From Neonectria sp. B-13 (taxonomy: Eukaryota > Ascomycota > Sordariomycetes > Hypocreales > Nectriaceae): 64,000 nucleotides of DNA. Both the position numbers and the translations under genes were made by a program. The stretch is taken from positions 4,510 to 68,509 of the forward strand of contig NOKP01000067.1 in the NCBI GenBank assembly GCA_002682825.1, read 5' to 3'. Positions 31,936-44,400 of the stretch are shown here, piece by piece (positions within the stretch are counted from its first letter, which is position 1; each line of letters begins with the position of its first letter). The notes beneath the pieces are model-generated. The model saw only the letters and a list, made by a program, of their open reading frames with translations. It had not been told where the DNA came from and made no database searches.

Positions 31936-34428
31936 GCCGAGCATTTGGTTGAGGACTGCACAGCTCAGAAGCAAGCAGATGCCAGGTCCTTATACTTGGG
32001 TAGATGATGGAAAGTCGCCTTCTGTAGTACCGGTAGCCTATATCAGTTTACAATTGTATATTTCTATCGCTGCGTAAGGTGATAATATACCGCGACTTCA
32101 GCCACTTAGTAGTCATTGAGTATGGGATTCAGACCCTTCTGGTCCGCTGTGCATATGCCAATAACGGACCGTTGCTTTTTCTACTGGGTCGTTGAGCAGC
32201 TGTTCAGTATTAAGGCTCTAGGTATCAATTATTCTACACGGCGCATTTCTGCTGCTACTTAGACACATTTAACATCGAAACATATGGTCCTAAGCTCCAA
32301 AACCAACTACTTCCCCCTATGCTCTGGGTCCTTGTAGGGTTCAGAAGTCTTTGTTCAATGCATCACAAGTGAGGACCTATCGAATTTCCTCGTCCCTCTA
32401 AAGCTAGCATGAAGTTTCACCGAGCTCTAAGCAGTAAACTCGGCTCAACATCCTGAGCGCAATAAATGATTAGCTCTGTATGAGACTCGTCGAGGACTTT
32501 GCAGACTCACCGCCGGGACTTGATCAGTTGGACGTTCATTGCGATGTGTAGAAAGGGTTTTCTAGACCGTGTAACTCACCCCGATCAACAGAGAACCATT
32601 AGTGAATGTAGGAGGTGTGTGTTGAAGCATGATGAAGCGGTGAAGTAAGTCACGCAGAAGTGCAAGGCAAGTTGAATTGATGAAGAGACATCCCGTGGCC
32701 TTCCCCGGCCCCTTTTTATCCCTGACAGGAGGTCACAATGACTTGGCTGTATGTGTCGCACACCCTATCGTGGAGGCGGGGCATGTTGCTCATTAGCGGT
32801 TGGGTCACCCTTCCTCAACCGTATGCAATGGAAGAAGCCTCGCCCGCATTAGGTATACGATGCCATGTTTAGATCAACCCAAGTCTTGCCAACGTTGACC
32901 GCAAAGCTATCGACCTTAAGCCCCTTCAATTGTTCTCGCGGCACCGAGCGAGGAACCCTTACCATGACACGGACGGAGGCTCGGGGCCGCTTTAGTTTTC
33001 TTTAACTTACTAGCGGGCTGTTCCTGGTTCGTAAGATCGTCCGGATTATCAAATACCAGCAAGGTAGTGATGGACCTTTACTGTCAAAGGAAGCTTTTCT
33101 TTATGTATTCGACTGTTGTTTTATGCTGGTAATCATTGTCATCATGATCGTTTTGCATCCTGGTAGGCTAATAATCAAGGCACGGCGCACTGGGTATCTC
33201 AAGGATGATGCTTTATTGGAGGCGAGATAATTTAAATACATACTCTAGCAAATACTAAAAGAGATGAGGTGGCTTGCAGCCTATGCTTGGTCCCCGGGCG
33301 AGTGAGGGGCGACATAAATATTCAGATGCTTTCACAATTGTCCATCAGACCAAGACAACTAACGTATTTTTGTCAATCGAGTGATAAAGAGGGGGACGGG
33401 CACCACCACCGGGTTAATCGAATACAGTAGCTATCCGGTTAAGTCTTATCTTATCAAAAGCGTGGATATGACAGAGGTTCAGTGCAACATAAACAGATTC
33501 TGATTGGCTCGTGGAGACTTGTCACATTCCGGGAGGAATTGAGGTGCATTGAAGCTCTTGATTTCTATCTAAAAGAGCATTCTAAGTAAGTCTTTTATCT
33601 TAGCTATCGTGACCATCAAGGTAGGCCCTCAAGGTGGTCTATCATTGTGATCCATCAAGGTAGCTAGAATAGGGGTTTGACGGTAACAGGGCTCTCATGA
33701 CGATCCTAATAAGCTAGCTATGTGACAAGACTTGACAGGGATGGAAAGGGGAGCAATGGTCGAAGCGTATAAAGTTTCCAGATTAGAACTATTCAAGTTC
33801 ATGTGCTTTTAAAAGAGGCTATATCAATAATAACAAGAATAATACATGTGATACTAAGTGGTGGCTTCTACAGTGCAGTTAAAGGAGTACAAGCAGGACC
33901 AAGGAAAGGGAACAAAATACAATTGTATTTGGACAAGCTTCTAGATCTCTAATGCTGGACGTTCAAGGCGAAGGATGGTCATGAGTTTCAGACTCAGGTT
34001 CATTACAATATGAGGTGCCTTCATCGCTTTCAGTTCGCGCACGCTTCCGGGGAGACTCTTCCCAGCTGTTAGCGATGATTTATGAAAGGGTTGAGTTCGA
34101 CTGACGCTGGACCAAGTGCAGTGGCTGGTCTGTTTTATCTGCACGACGGAGCCGATTGGCTTTGAGATCTGCCTAGAAGTTCAGCCTGTTGCTTCACAAC
34201 GTAGCTCATGAGACGGACCATCAAGAAATTGGGCGTAGTTTGAATCCTGAAGAAGCACTTTGTCTTCTCGTAAACTCTCTAGCAGTTGGTAGACCCTTGG
34301 TGGCCACGATTTTACCGACCTGCTTTCAACGAAAGTGGTGATGCAAGAAAACAGCTCGTTCGGCATCTTGTGCAAAAGCCAGGCGCTTGGTGCGAAGGTG
34401 AGTGCCCAAGAAACTATCCCGCCTGGGT
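31936..34428. other. Long non-coding stretch with LTR-like traces
   Basis: No gene is supported in about 2.5 kb. At 33548-33567 the sequence GAAGCTCTTGATTTCTATC matches the word found inside the solo LTRs at 35951-36271 and 45466-45690 (inverted there) and again near 51846, so a related LTR remnant is likely around 33360-33700. The end of the DUF3435 relic lies near 34429. Confidence 0.35.
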
Positions 34429-37400
34429 TCAAACTCCGCAACCTTCTGCACCATCTGATGACGAAACAGGCCATAATGCTAGGTCGTCGTTCCCTTCCGG
34501 AGCTGTCAAGAGCCTAGGTCCTTGGTTCTCCACTTCCATGTCTTCCCAGGAGCCAACCGTCCAACGCTCTAACGACCCAGAACGTAAAGACATATCGTCT
34601 CCCTGATTTGAGTAAACAGTGTTGGCAGAGCTGACACAGAGAGACGAAGGCGATGTGTCTGAGTCAGGGATACTATCCTGTTCATCCCAGACATGGTCAG
34701 GCTCATCAATACCTGGTGAAGAGGATGTGCTGCACTCTGTGGGAACTTCGGGAATCGCCTTGACGTCAGATGATATCCAACCGACAGAAACATGATAGAC
34801 GCCGCCCTTCCAGAATCCATCGTAGGTTTGGTCTCCGCCGACTTGGAACTGAGCGCGGAGTTTCTTGGTCGGCGACGAGTTTTCATCGCCGCCTTGGCCA
34901 TCCTCATTCTGTGACTTGCGCTTCTTTGTAGGGTCTCGGGAAACGCTATGAATGTCCTCGAGATGGATCCACAACTGGTCTGGGGATTGAGGCATAACTG
35001 GACATTCTGGGTGCGGGCAAGATAAGTTGCTGGGGTTAGGTTCAGCCTGGATGTACTGCTGGGCGCATGTTGAGACATGGCGTTTCCAACCGCTTTTATC
35101 CTAGAATTGCTGCAAACGCCGGTGTACAGGGCACTACTCCTTTCTGAGATGAACAGGACAATACCCAGCACAAGCGGTGGCGTTGCGGAAGAGAACCGGA
35201 TCGCAACGAAATGGTATCACTCGGTTTTCGATGTGATTTCGACAGTGGCTGAGCCATTCCGGTTCACCTTGTACCCAGCAATTGCAAAGGAAACAAAACT
35301 GAACAAAGGAGTTATGTTTGCGGTAATGCCGCTCCCAACAGCGGAAGACATGCTTCCATCTTGTCTGGTTTCGAAGTGGGATACTGTGACAAAAAAGAGT
35401 ATGTGAGCGTTCATGGCTTCTTGTTACCTGCTAGCGAGTGGGTTTTGTTACCTTCTCATGTCCGTATCACAAGAGGGGACTGGACAGGTGCCCTGAGACG
35501 GGCGCAGTTTATCCTGGTATGCAATGTGACAAGGATTCGTTCGAAAAGCGATAAGGTCTTGGAGAGCCGATCGTCCTTCACGGCTGCTTAGGGGTACTGC
35601 TGAGAACAAGGTGTGAGAGAGCCGCTTGCGTTCCGGTAACAAGTTCATAATACGAGAAAAGTGACCGTAACGCCAGTCACCCTGCTCGTGGCGCTTCCGT
35701 TCGTTCGAGTACTCCAAGGGTTGGCTTTTTGTACTTCCCGTAACTTGGCTTCTTCCAGTCGCCGTCTCTTAGTGTAGCACTGTTTCCGCTCAGCCTTGAG
35801 TTGCTCTCGGGTGGCCTCGGGGATCCCTTCGTGATCTATCTGGAAAGTGAGATCCTTGATGGTTTGTGAGAGCTTCATCCAGTCATCCTGCTGTGCCAAC
35901 TCTGTTCGAGCCTGGGCCGAAAGACTAAGAGGGAGATCCATTATCCACCTTGTTGCATCTGATAGGAAGGGTGCATTGTGATGTGAATAGAAGCTCTTGA
36001 TTTCTATCTAGCAGAGGGCTCATAGCAGCTCCTATATACTAAAATGCCCTTGTTATCCTAGGGGCTGCGATGAGGTCCTTGAGACAGAGGAAGTGACGGT
36101 CTTCAAACCGGATCCAAGGGATCCGGGTCATTGAGACCGGATTGCTAGGGATCCGGGTCTTTGAGACCGGATCCTAGAAGACCGGTATCAGCGAGCATTT
36201 AAGTTCTGTATGAAAAGCAGGAAAAAGCAAATATGCTTCAATAGCGGTCTTAACAGCTGATAGATGTGACACACCTCATAGATGCTGAGCGGAAATCTTC
36301 GGTGAGGTCTTGTCGGACATCCATACCTAGAAAGCAACCTGCTCCATTGATCGTATTCATCGGGCTGAGGTAGCTTCTGCGCAAGACTGCCGAGTTCTGC
36401 TGGTCGGCATATTTCAGGATCTGCTCGATCGATGCTCCGCTATCTGATCCTGAGTGAGCTAGATGCGCGTGATTCATCGTTCAAAATTGCCTTACCATTG
36501 ACTTTAAGAAGGGATTCACGAAGCAGGCAGTGCATACCACAACCATCGACGAATCCAGCCCGTTTTGCCCATCTTGATGAGTGATGGCTCCAGTTGTCAG
36601 GGCTTCGAGCAATGACCTCGGGCCCATCCGCACTTCAGTCGGGGAAAATTGGAGTTTCGAGCATGTCCTCTTTCCATTAAAAAATCCGATGCCCGCGATT
36701 CTTTGGCGGTGTACAATTGAGCATATCCTCAAGGGTCGGGTTACCCTTTATTGCTCCGGGTGAGAGGAAATTGGCCAAAAAGAACAGGATCGGTTGCGCA
36801 TACAAAGGCGGTGGACCACGGCTTGACGAGAGTCTCTCATACAAGATGTGCTCTGGCCTGGCTGAAGGTTAAAGATCATACCCAGAATTCAGCAAAGTTT
36901 TGGAAAACTTACTGCTTCTTGTCTTTTCCCTTACAGACTCTTCTCTGTATATCCAACTTCAGTTCTGGCTCCCCGTCCTTCCATCCCACTAGGAAGACGA
37001 ATCCTACCATCACAAGTTCAGTGCACCAGAATAGCAGCAGCTCAGCCACCTCATACCTTGTACCTTGCCTGACACAGCTCCGAAAGCCGAGCGGAGCTGT
37101 AAGAAGGAGTGTTCAGAAGTGTAGCATTGTCCACACGGTAACCTTCGTGGACATACTCATGATGATTACTGAACCACAACTTCTCTTGAAGCTTGACGTA
37201 ATTCTCAGTGGTGAGGAATCCTTGTGCTCGGTTGATGTTTTTCAAGCCAAGCTTGTCGGCGAGTTCGCCATCGATGTACTAAAGGGAGTCAGTGGGAAGC
37301 CGGCATAGTGATGATCTGCGAGAGGTTGACGCGGCTTACAGTGGCCATCGAGCCAGTGACCTCCCTGGGTATGGTTTTGTGGTTCTTTCGTTGCCAGTTG

Positions 37401-37745
37401 CTATAGAATCGACTCATCTTGTTTCGAACACTGTCGGTAGTCGGGAGCTGATTCTCCTTGTCCAACTTGCCAACGGTCCCAAGGGTCAGGCACTCAGCGA
37501 AATGTTTCATCACTTGCATGTCTCGGGGATCAGAAGGGCCGAATTCCTTCTCATACCTGGAGTCTGTTAGGCGAGTTGCTCAAGGTAAAGTGGGGGGCAT
37601 TGTGTACTAAATGTTCCCAGAGTTCCAGGTCTCTGTCATAGAACAACTGGCTTTTCGGCCTCAGTTTTCGGGGCACAACATGAGGGCTGATTGCACTCCG
37701 GTCGCTGCTGAATCCTCTCTGCTTAGCTAAGGCAAGAATGCCCAT
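34429..37745 (-). pseudogene. DUF3435 (FluG-type) tyrosine-recombinase-like gene, decayed
   Basis: Pieces in order on the minus strand: KLRPKSQLFYDRDLELWEHL (N-terminal SAM-like part, near 37660), a QVMKHFAECLTLGTVGKLDK block (near 37500), FLTTENYVKLQEKLWFSNHH with the EYVHEGYRVDN motif (near 37150), SYLSPMNTINGAG and QDLTEDFRSASMR (near 36300), then SLSAQARTELAQQDDW, LLPERKRLSHTLF with RPSQGTCPVPSC, and a C-terminal HPEC...HLEDIH finger followed by KKRKSQN. These follow the order of fungal DUF3435 proteins, the family that includes Starship captains. Frameshifts (about 35725, 35450, 36480) and stops make it dead. A solo LTR sits inside. The His-x-x-Arg box is not visible, so the catalytic core is damaged. 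Confidence 0.7.
35951..36271 (-). mobile_element. Solo LTR inside the DUF3435 gene, target duplication CACCT
   Basis: A 321-bp LTR, reading on the minus strand TGTCACATC...GATGCAACA, flanked by CACCT at 35946-35950 and 36272-36276. Its interior has repeated ACCGGATCC/GGATCCGGGTC palindromic blocks (36107-36190). Removing the LTR and one CACCT restores an uninterrupted reading DFRSASMR-WIMDLPLSL, so it landed in coding sequence. A shorter relative in opposite orientation is at 45466-45690. Confidence 0.85.
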
Positions 37746-38380
37746 GGTGGCCTTGTTTGGTGATCGGTTGAGCAGAACGCGAGTCTGACCTTAGGAGGTG
37801 GTGATAGAGAAAGGCACGGGATGATGGTTGGGAGTCAAGGACTGATGGTAGAAACACTCTTGTACAGCTGGTGGAAGAAGGGTTGCCCGGGCTTTTATGT
37901 TCATTCTTGAGCTGTGGTGAGAAGGCAGACTTAGACAAGATGTCTACCCATCCTGCATGCCGCAGACACAGGAGGGGATGCAGGGTTGTCGAATTCGAAC
38001 CCCCCTCAACCCAAACCCCTGCCCTTGGTAGTGGGGCTGCATCCTCCCACGTACCCGCTCAACTCGAGCCTGCCGGACTACATACTCTGCCGCCTGAGCT
38101 CAACCCGAGCGAGAACTGAGCCAGCCCTGAGCCGGCCTGAGCAAAAGCGGCGATGGATCACGTGCATGAGCTGTCTAGATTCGTGGCATATAACATGCTA
38201 CGGTTACTCTTGGATGAAATACAAAGTGATTAGTAGTCATAATCATGAAGATAATGTTACATTTTGACCACTACGGCAAAAGGGAACACGCATTCCGCTA
38301 GTGCGAAGCGCCATAATGACTTATATGCTGAATGTGACAGATAATGATCCTCTAAAGTACATTCTACCGTACACGCCTGA
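37746..38380. other. Upstream region of the DUF3435 relic; no gene
   Basis: The 3' flank of the nuclease-like gene and presumed 5' flank of the DUF3435 relic. A CCTGAGCC/GAGCCGGCC-rich patch near 38090-38140 is the only compositional feature. Confidence 0.35.
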
Positions 38381-40042
38381 CTACCCAGCACCCTCCCCTA
38401 CCTGGAACCCCAAAACATCGGCCTTAAAGGCTGGCCAGTACTCGATCCGTACCCACTGAAGCAGCTTCAGTAACGCCATCGATAGCTTGTAGATGCCAGG
38501 TATCGTTTCTGTACTACCTAGTGGTACGCGCTCAAACGTCCGAGCCTTACCGTTCGTGTCCCGAATAGTTGCCACAAAGTACCAGTCGTGCTTGACGACG
38601 ATGATGCCAGGAAGGAACTCAATCCTAGATGAAACAGGGTCGCGTTCCCAAAAAAGACTCCGCCACTGCGACGAGTGCCACGTAGCCATCTGCAGCAGTG
38701 CGGCTTCATACGACTGCTCTGGGCCCTTGGTCTCGATAGAGATAGCAATCGGGTACTTGGTCAAGTCGCCCCAATCTGTATGGTTGATTGACATGGCTGG
38801 GCGGTCGATACAGAGCGACTGAATGACAAGGTACTGTGGAGAGCTTGCCCCAGGCTGGAGGCAAATGCAAAAGTCGACCATCTTGCTCGGCGCGTTCTCT
38901 GGTTGGTATGGGGGTACGATCCGGGCAGTCAGACTGCGTTTGGGTTAGCACCGTCTGAACTATGGCTTAAAGAAAGCGATACATACCAGCATCGATAATC
39001 CAAGAGGTCATCGCTGCTAGGGCTGTCTCTCATCACCCACTCCAGCACCTGCGAATGCACATCGTTGTTCCAAGACGATTCGGCAAGGTTTTCTTGGAAA
39101 CACCTCTTTGCCAGACGAAATATCTTGCGGACCGTTCGCACATCGGGTAGCTGTGATGTTTCGAACTCTGGGCTGTCTCCAAACATCCACTCTCGGACAC
39201 GTTCGCCGGCAAGCTAGGAATTAGTCAGCAAGAACCAAGGCGTTAGGAGTGGGACTTGGTGGGCGAGGACTTTCACGTACGTCGTTTTGTAGGCCCTTGG
39301 GAAAGACCCCAAAACTCTCATCAATCTTCCACAAGCTTTGAGCCAGGATATCCAGCGATCTCGGCGCCTCGTCGTCCTCAATGCTCGCTCTGGAGAACCC
39401 CGTCTCCCGTAAACTCGCGTTGTGGATCTGCTTTGTTGGAGACGAGTGGCGGGAGATCTTGGACACTTTGGACGAAGAGGCCCTTGACGAAGGCAGCCTC
39501 GACGAAGAGGGTGTTTGGGAACCTGTTTCGGCATCGCTGAGAGCGATGGCTGTAGCTGACCGGCGAAGGGGGCGAGGGGTAAGATCGCTTTGGGTGGGGG
39601 CGAAGTCGCTTAGTTCTCGTTGATGGTCGTCTTGGTCGTCGTCATTATCGTCGTTCCGATCCCTGGGGTGCTTGGAAGGCATGAAGGTCAAGGCACTGAG
39701 GTCGTTGCCTTCGGATGGCAAAGAGGAGTCGCCGTTCGGACTTGATCTTGTTGTAGGCGGGGACGTTAGGGCAGATCCGGATGCCGAGGGCGTCGGGAGA
39801 CGTGACCTGGGGCCGTCTTCTTTGGTCTGTTTCCCGTCGGGACGGTCGCTTCGGATATTTGACTCGCGACAGTCGCCAGTGTATTCGTTATTGAGTCTCG
39901 CTCGCTTCCGCGGTCGGTCAAAGGAGGGTGATGGTTCTTCGAGATGCGCCGGAGTAACAGACTCAAGCCATTTCAAGATGCGGATGTCGTTGCCCATGAT
40001 TTGGCTGCATGTGCGCTGGACCGATGCGTAGAGGGTGGACAA
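38381..40042 (-). CDS. PD-(D/E)XK nuclease-superfamily protein (fungal PDDEXK_12 type)
   Basis: Three exons (40042-39281, 39213-38987, 38933-38381) join in frame to 513 aa. Residues 1-250 are low-complexity, Ser/Pro/Asp-rich, after a short ILKWLESV helix. The C-terminal 250 residues match the fungal PD-(D/E)XK family: SSWNNDVHSQVLEW (302-313), VDFCICL with Asp350, NHTDWGDL, the active-site ISIETK with Glu397/Lys399, then WHSSQWRSLFWE, FLPGIIVVKHDWYFV and a C-terminal YWPAF. All key positions are present and introns are canonical, so the gene looks functional, a contrast to its dead neighbours. The family's role is unknown. A nuclease fold suggests DNA defence, element biology or killer-type activity, which is inference only. 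Confidence 0.82.
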
Positions 40043-40600
40043 GGAGGGGTTGATCTGGATGTCAAGAATGATTGTCCAAAACCCACTGGCTAGTTGATTG
40101 GGTGAGTCGATTGGTAGTTGCTTGGTGATTGGGCTGATGATTGTGATTGTATCGTGATGAAAGCTGCCAATTTGAAGCAGCTTGCGTCACTGGGGAAACG
40201 CTCCAAGGGAGTGGGGGCTAAATATGGGGCTACACACCAGGCCGGCTCCACGCCCCCTTCCAACCCATTTTCCTCTTCCTTTCTTCACAATCCATAACTA
40301 ATTCTATAAAATAGCTACGATACTTGGGAAACATCTCATAGCCTTGGAAATATTTCTTTTAAATTATAGTATATTCTTTTATGTTGTTTTTCAAAATGAT
40401 TGTACAGCCGCTGGCCGCCTAAACTATATCGACTCCTGAGAGGGTATCTAATTCGACCCCTCCCCTGTGACTATTCCTACTCACCTAGAACGGATGTCCG
40501 TTAATTTGCAAGGGTTCCATTAACTGGACTTAAAAAGAATACACCTTCCTACATACAATTTCTCACTGCAGCACACACACCATTGTTATAAGAGCTATTC
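40043..40600. other. Intergenic, promoter of the nuclease-like gene
   Basis: The proximal part (40043-40200) is the 5' flank of the PD-(D/E)XK gene. Beyond 40290 the DNA turns AT-rich and shows no gene. Confidence 0.35.
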
Positions 40601-40869
40601 CCTCTTTGATTATTTCTGAGCCAAGACTTTTCCTTATGTCAGCAACCACTTGTCAAAAATCGAGTCGCCAAATACTTCAAAAATCTATCTCTTTGACTGT
40701 CGTAAGGCAGCACCTACGTACCGCGCCCCACATGACCCCCGCCAAGGCCGAGGTACATAGAGTGACTCTGAGCGCCGGCGAATCAACCCCGCCTAATTCA
40801 CCATACAACTCATTCTATGCGCCCGCATGGACTCCCAACAGCTCTCCAGCCAGGCAGTCAATGCGTATG

Positions 40870-41126
40870 ATGACAAGAGCTTCATTCGTATTGATGACAG
40901 CCGCCACGAGCAGCCGGCTGATAACACCTGACGGCCGATACATGATCCGGTCCCGGATCGCGGTTACAGCTTCGAACCTTTCATCATTCCAAGCCGGCTC
41001 TTTGAGAGAACAGCCCTGCCCCTAGAGCCGCTGTTACTATTCCAGCAATTCCTGCCTATTTCCTTAGTAGAAAGCTGGGTCTGCTATACTAACAGCTGGG
41101 TCAGTCAGCGGCTTGAGCATGAGGAT
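40870..41126 (+). pseudogene. Possible piggyBac-type transposase N-terminal fragment
   Basis: In the frame that reads GYSFEPFIIPSRLFERTALP and then FQQFLPISLVESWVCYTNSW (about 40960-41100), the sequence resembles the segment that precedes the DDE core in fungal piggyBac-like (DDE_Tnp_1_7) proteins. It is cut at 41126, where the hAT element begins. An in-frame TGA near 40930 shows decay. The identification rests on a short motif only. Confidence 0.35.
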
Positions 41127-41462
41127 CAGCGCTGCCGCCAAGTCAAGTTGGCTTAAGCAAGTCGGCCGAAAAAGCATCCAAGCCGAGTCAAGTCGAGCAT
41201 CTTGCCGAGCCGAGCCGAGTCAAGTTTGAAGCTATCACGACTTGATAAAAGTGGGTCTAAGTCGGATTTGTGGTGTTACAGTGTTATTGTAATTAGATCA
41301 TGAAGCTTTAGTGGGTTGTAGATGGGAAATCGACCTTTTTGGGTGTTTTGGACCGGATTACCTCCTAGAACAATAGAATATCCCGCACCGACCGAGTGTA
41401 ATTTCGCCTAAAACAACAGATTCAGCCCCTTTTACCTGCGATAAAATCGTTAATTGACTCGC

Positions 41463-44400
41463 TGTTGCTATTGCTGTTGCTGTTGTTGCTCTCCGTTGCC
41501 TTCTGCCTCTCTGCCGCTATTGCTCTCGGTCAGTCGTTACCAATTGAAGCTATTCACAAGCTGACCGCTAACAGGACGCTTAAAATGACGCCGCTCGCGA
41601 CCCCTTCGCCCTTTGAGACCCCAATGAATACCCCGTCGAGTACCCCGTTGGCTTTCGCGATGTTGGGGCGCGGCCGGCAACGCTCCGTCGCCCTACAGCT
41701 TGACGAGACCTCTCGTGCCGGCAACCTTCATGTTGACTGTATCGGGGACCTCCCACGCGTCGTCGTCAAAGGCCGGTCTTTCGTGATGGAAGAGTGGGTT
41801 CACAAGAAGGGCTAGAGGGCTCGGACGACCTGGATCAAGAATCACGGCGTCTTCATGACCGAGATCCTCGCCAACGGCACGACGAAGGGCACATATTGGT
41901 TTTGTATCCTTTGTGATAATAAGGGCTTGGCTGAACTTTTCTCAATGTCTGCTACGACCGCTGCTCAAAACCACCTCAAAGAGTAAGCTATCCTCCTATA
42001 TCTAAGGCCTTCTAACCGGCCAAAGGAAGCACAAGATCTTGCCGGGCGAGTCGGCTTCGGATGCTACAGACGACAACTTCGTCCTTGCCCAACAAGTGGC
42101 TGCTTCGAAACGCCCTCGAGTGACCGAGCCTATACCTAAACACAAGGTCCAACGCGTCAGAGAGCTTGCCCTCGCCTTCATGATCGATACAGACCAACAG
42201 TTCTCGACGTTCTCGAATCCCTATCTTCAAGAGATGCTCAGCCTCTTCGACCCGAATCTCGCGGCTCAATTAGCTTGGGGTAGGACCTCGTTCTCCGATG
42301 ATCTTTTCAAGACCTTCAAGTCGAAGAAGGAGGTCATCAAGGCTGAGATGAAGGCCGCTATTTCGACAATCCACATCTCCTTTGACCTCTGGACCTCACC
42401 GAATCGGCATGCGATAATCGCGGTGTTCGCGCATTTCATTGACAAGCGCGGACAGCCCCAGGACCTGCTCCTTGCCTTCCAGCATTAACTCAGCGCTCAC
42501 AATAGCGATAACATCACCATTACACTCCAGAGCGTCATCACAGACTGGGGGCTCGATATAATACATAGTATTATAGTATTGGACAATGCATTGAATAACG
42601 ATAGCTGTTTTGGCGGCGGAAAGGGACAAGAAACAACACCCCAAATGGATGACAGTCCCTTAGTGAGGTACTCAGAAATGCGTCGCACAGGCGTCTCAGT
42701 CGGTCAGCCCAAGGCTGCACCAGACAGCGCGTATGTGGTCTAGCAGTTTAGTGTTTAGTACCTCCTAATAGGGAAGCATCTCATGAGGTTGATTGTCAAG
42801 TCGAAAGTAGGAAAGAATGTAGGCAAGGCATCGAAAAAGCCTACGGTCGGCTTGACAATTGGCGTTATAGAAGACAGAGGTTCGACCCAGAATTGAGTGA
42901 AGATTTGAATGTAATTACAGAATTCTTTCTCAGTAAACAAAGGCAAAGGCTTGAGCTTTGAGCTCAATGAGCTCGTTTCTCTCGTCTCTCTGCAGTAAGA
43001 AGCTCTCCGGTCCTTATCTCTCAAGATGATGATGAAAAGAAAAACCCCTTCCCTCCTTCCCTTCTTAACCTCCCTTGTGGCTGCCCCCTTCCACATCCAA
43101 TTACATCCTTGCTAGCAACCAGCTAGCCCACTTGGCCCTTAGCCCCTGCCACACTGTGTCAGTGCCCTCTACAGAGTTTTAACCTAGGGATGAGCAACAA
43201 GATATTAAGGCTTATAGGATTCAGTGTGTTTTAGTCATATCTTGAACCTTATCGCTAAAGCCTTCCTTTCCAGCTTCAAAGCTGACTCTTTTGACCTAGA
43301 GATTGATCCTCTAAGTGCTAAAACCTGTGAACGGCCTCTAGTAACTGTATTCCAGCTATCTAGTCCAGGATGCTATTTACATCAAAGATGAAGAAGAAGG
43401 AAAGAAGTTCCTAAGTGCCCCTGAGCTGTGGAACGATTTCTCATCCCTGGCGCGCACGAGCCTAGTACGTCTTGCGGCACAGCCGCAAGGATATGGGCCC
43501 TGGCCCGTGACAAAACCGCCCTTTAACGATAGCACAAATCAGGCCTTATCAGCAAACTTTACAACATCATCAAAAATATTAGGGCTTTACTACAACAATC
43601 TTAGGCCTTTAGAGACATTACTAAGAAGGTAGAGGCTAAGTTAAAGAGTAAAGATCCTACTGCCTATCTCAAAGTTGTCAACAATAATAAGATACAGTAG
43701 AATTCAATCTATTTGATGATTGAGAGGGCTATAAGGAATTAAGTAGAACTATAGGCCTATATTGCACTTAATAATAGCTTACCACACAAAGACTACCTCA
43801 TAGGTAATAACTAGAAGCTACTTAGCAAGGTTATAAACCTCTTAAAGCTGATATATAACTTAATGATATATACACAAGGTTAGAGCACTGATAGAGGCCT
43901 TTAAGATGTCTTAATTGGCATAGAAGCTATCTTAGAGCATTTTGAGAACTAGGGACAGCATTACAAGCCTATTACAACTAACATTACTATCCAATCTGCC
44001 TCCTAGAATAAAGAACAGTTATTAACATCATTAGGCCTTCATAAGACTATTCAAGCCTCTCCAGAGGCCATTCCTTATGCTAACTCTTGGCCTATAAGGG
44101 TCTCTGCTCAACCTAGATACCTTAATAATTATAAGGTTGACCTTTCAAGCCGTCAGAGTCAAGGCCACTGCCCACTGAGTCATCAAGCTACCCACTAGCA
44201 ATAACAACGATTTAACAAAGATGCCCTACCCAATTATGCCTGACTGGACTATACCTTACCGCCGTCTAGTAAAGTTAGCGAGAGGGACTAGCTCAAAGCT
44301 CACAAGCGTCAGTTTGTTGTAACTTCAATTGAGAGCGCCTAATTGAAGCTTAATGAGTACTACACTTGCCTCACGGAGTTTCCATTATTCACTGCCTCTA

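Noticed and set aside
34181..34606. Open frames on both strands downstream of the DUF3435 relic.
   Set aside because: They do not continue the DUF3435 protein and show no domain.
40606..41025. 139-codon plus-strand open frame as a gene.
   Set aside because: The protein-like signal here is in another frame (piggyBac-like fragment), so this frame is a shadow.
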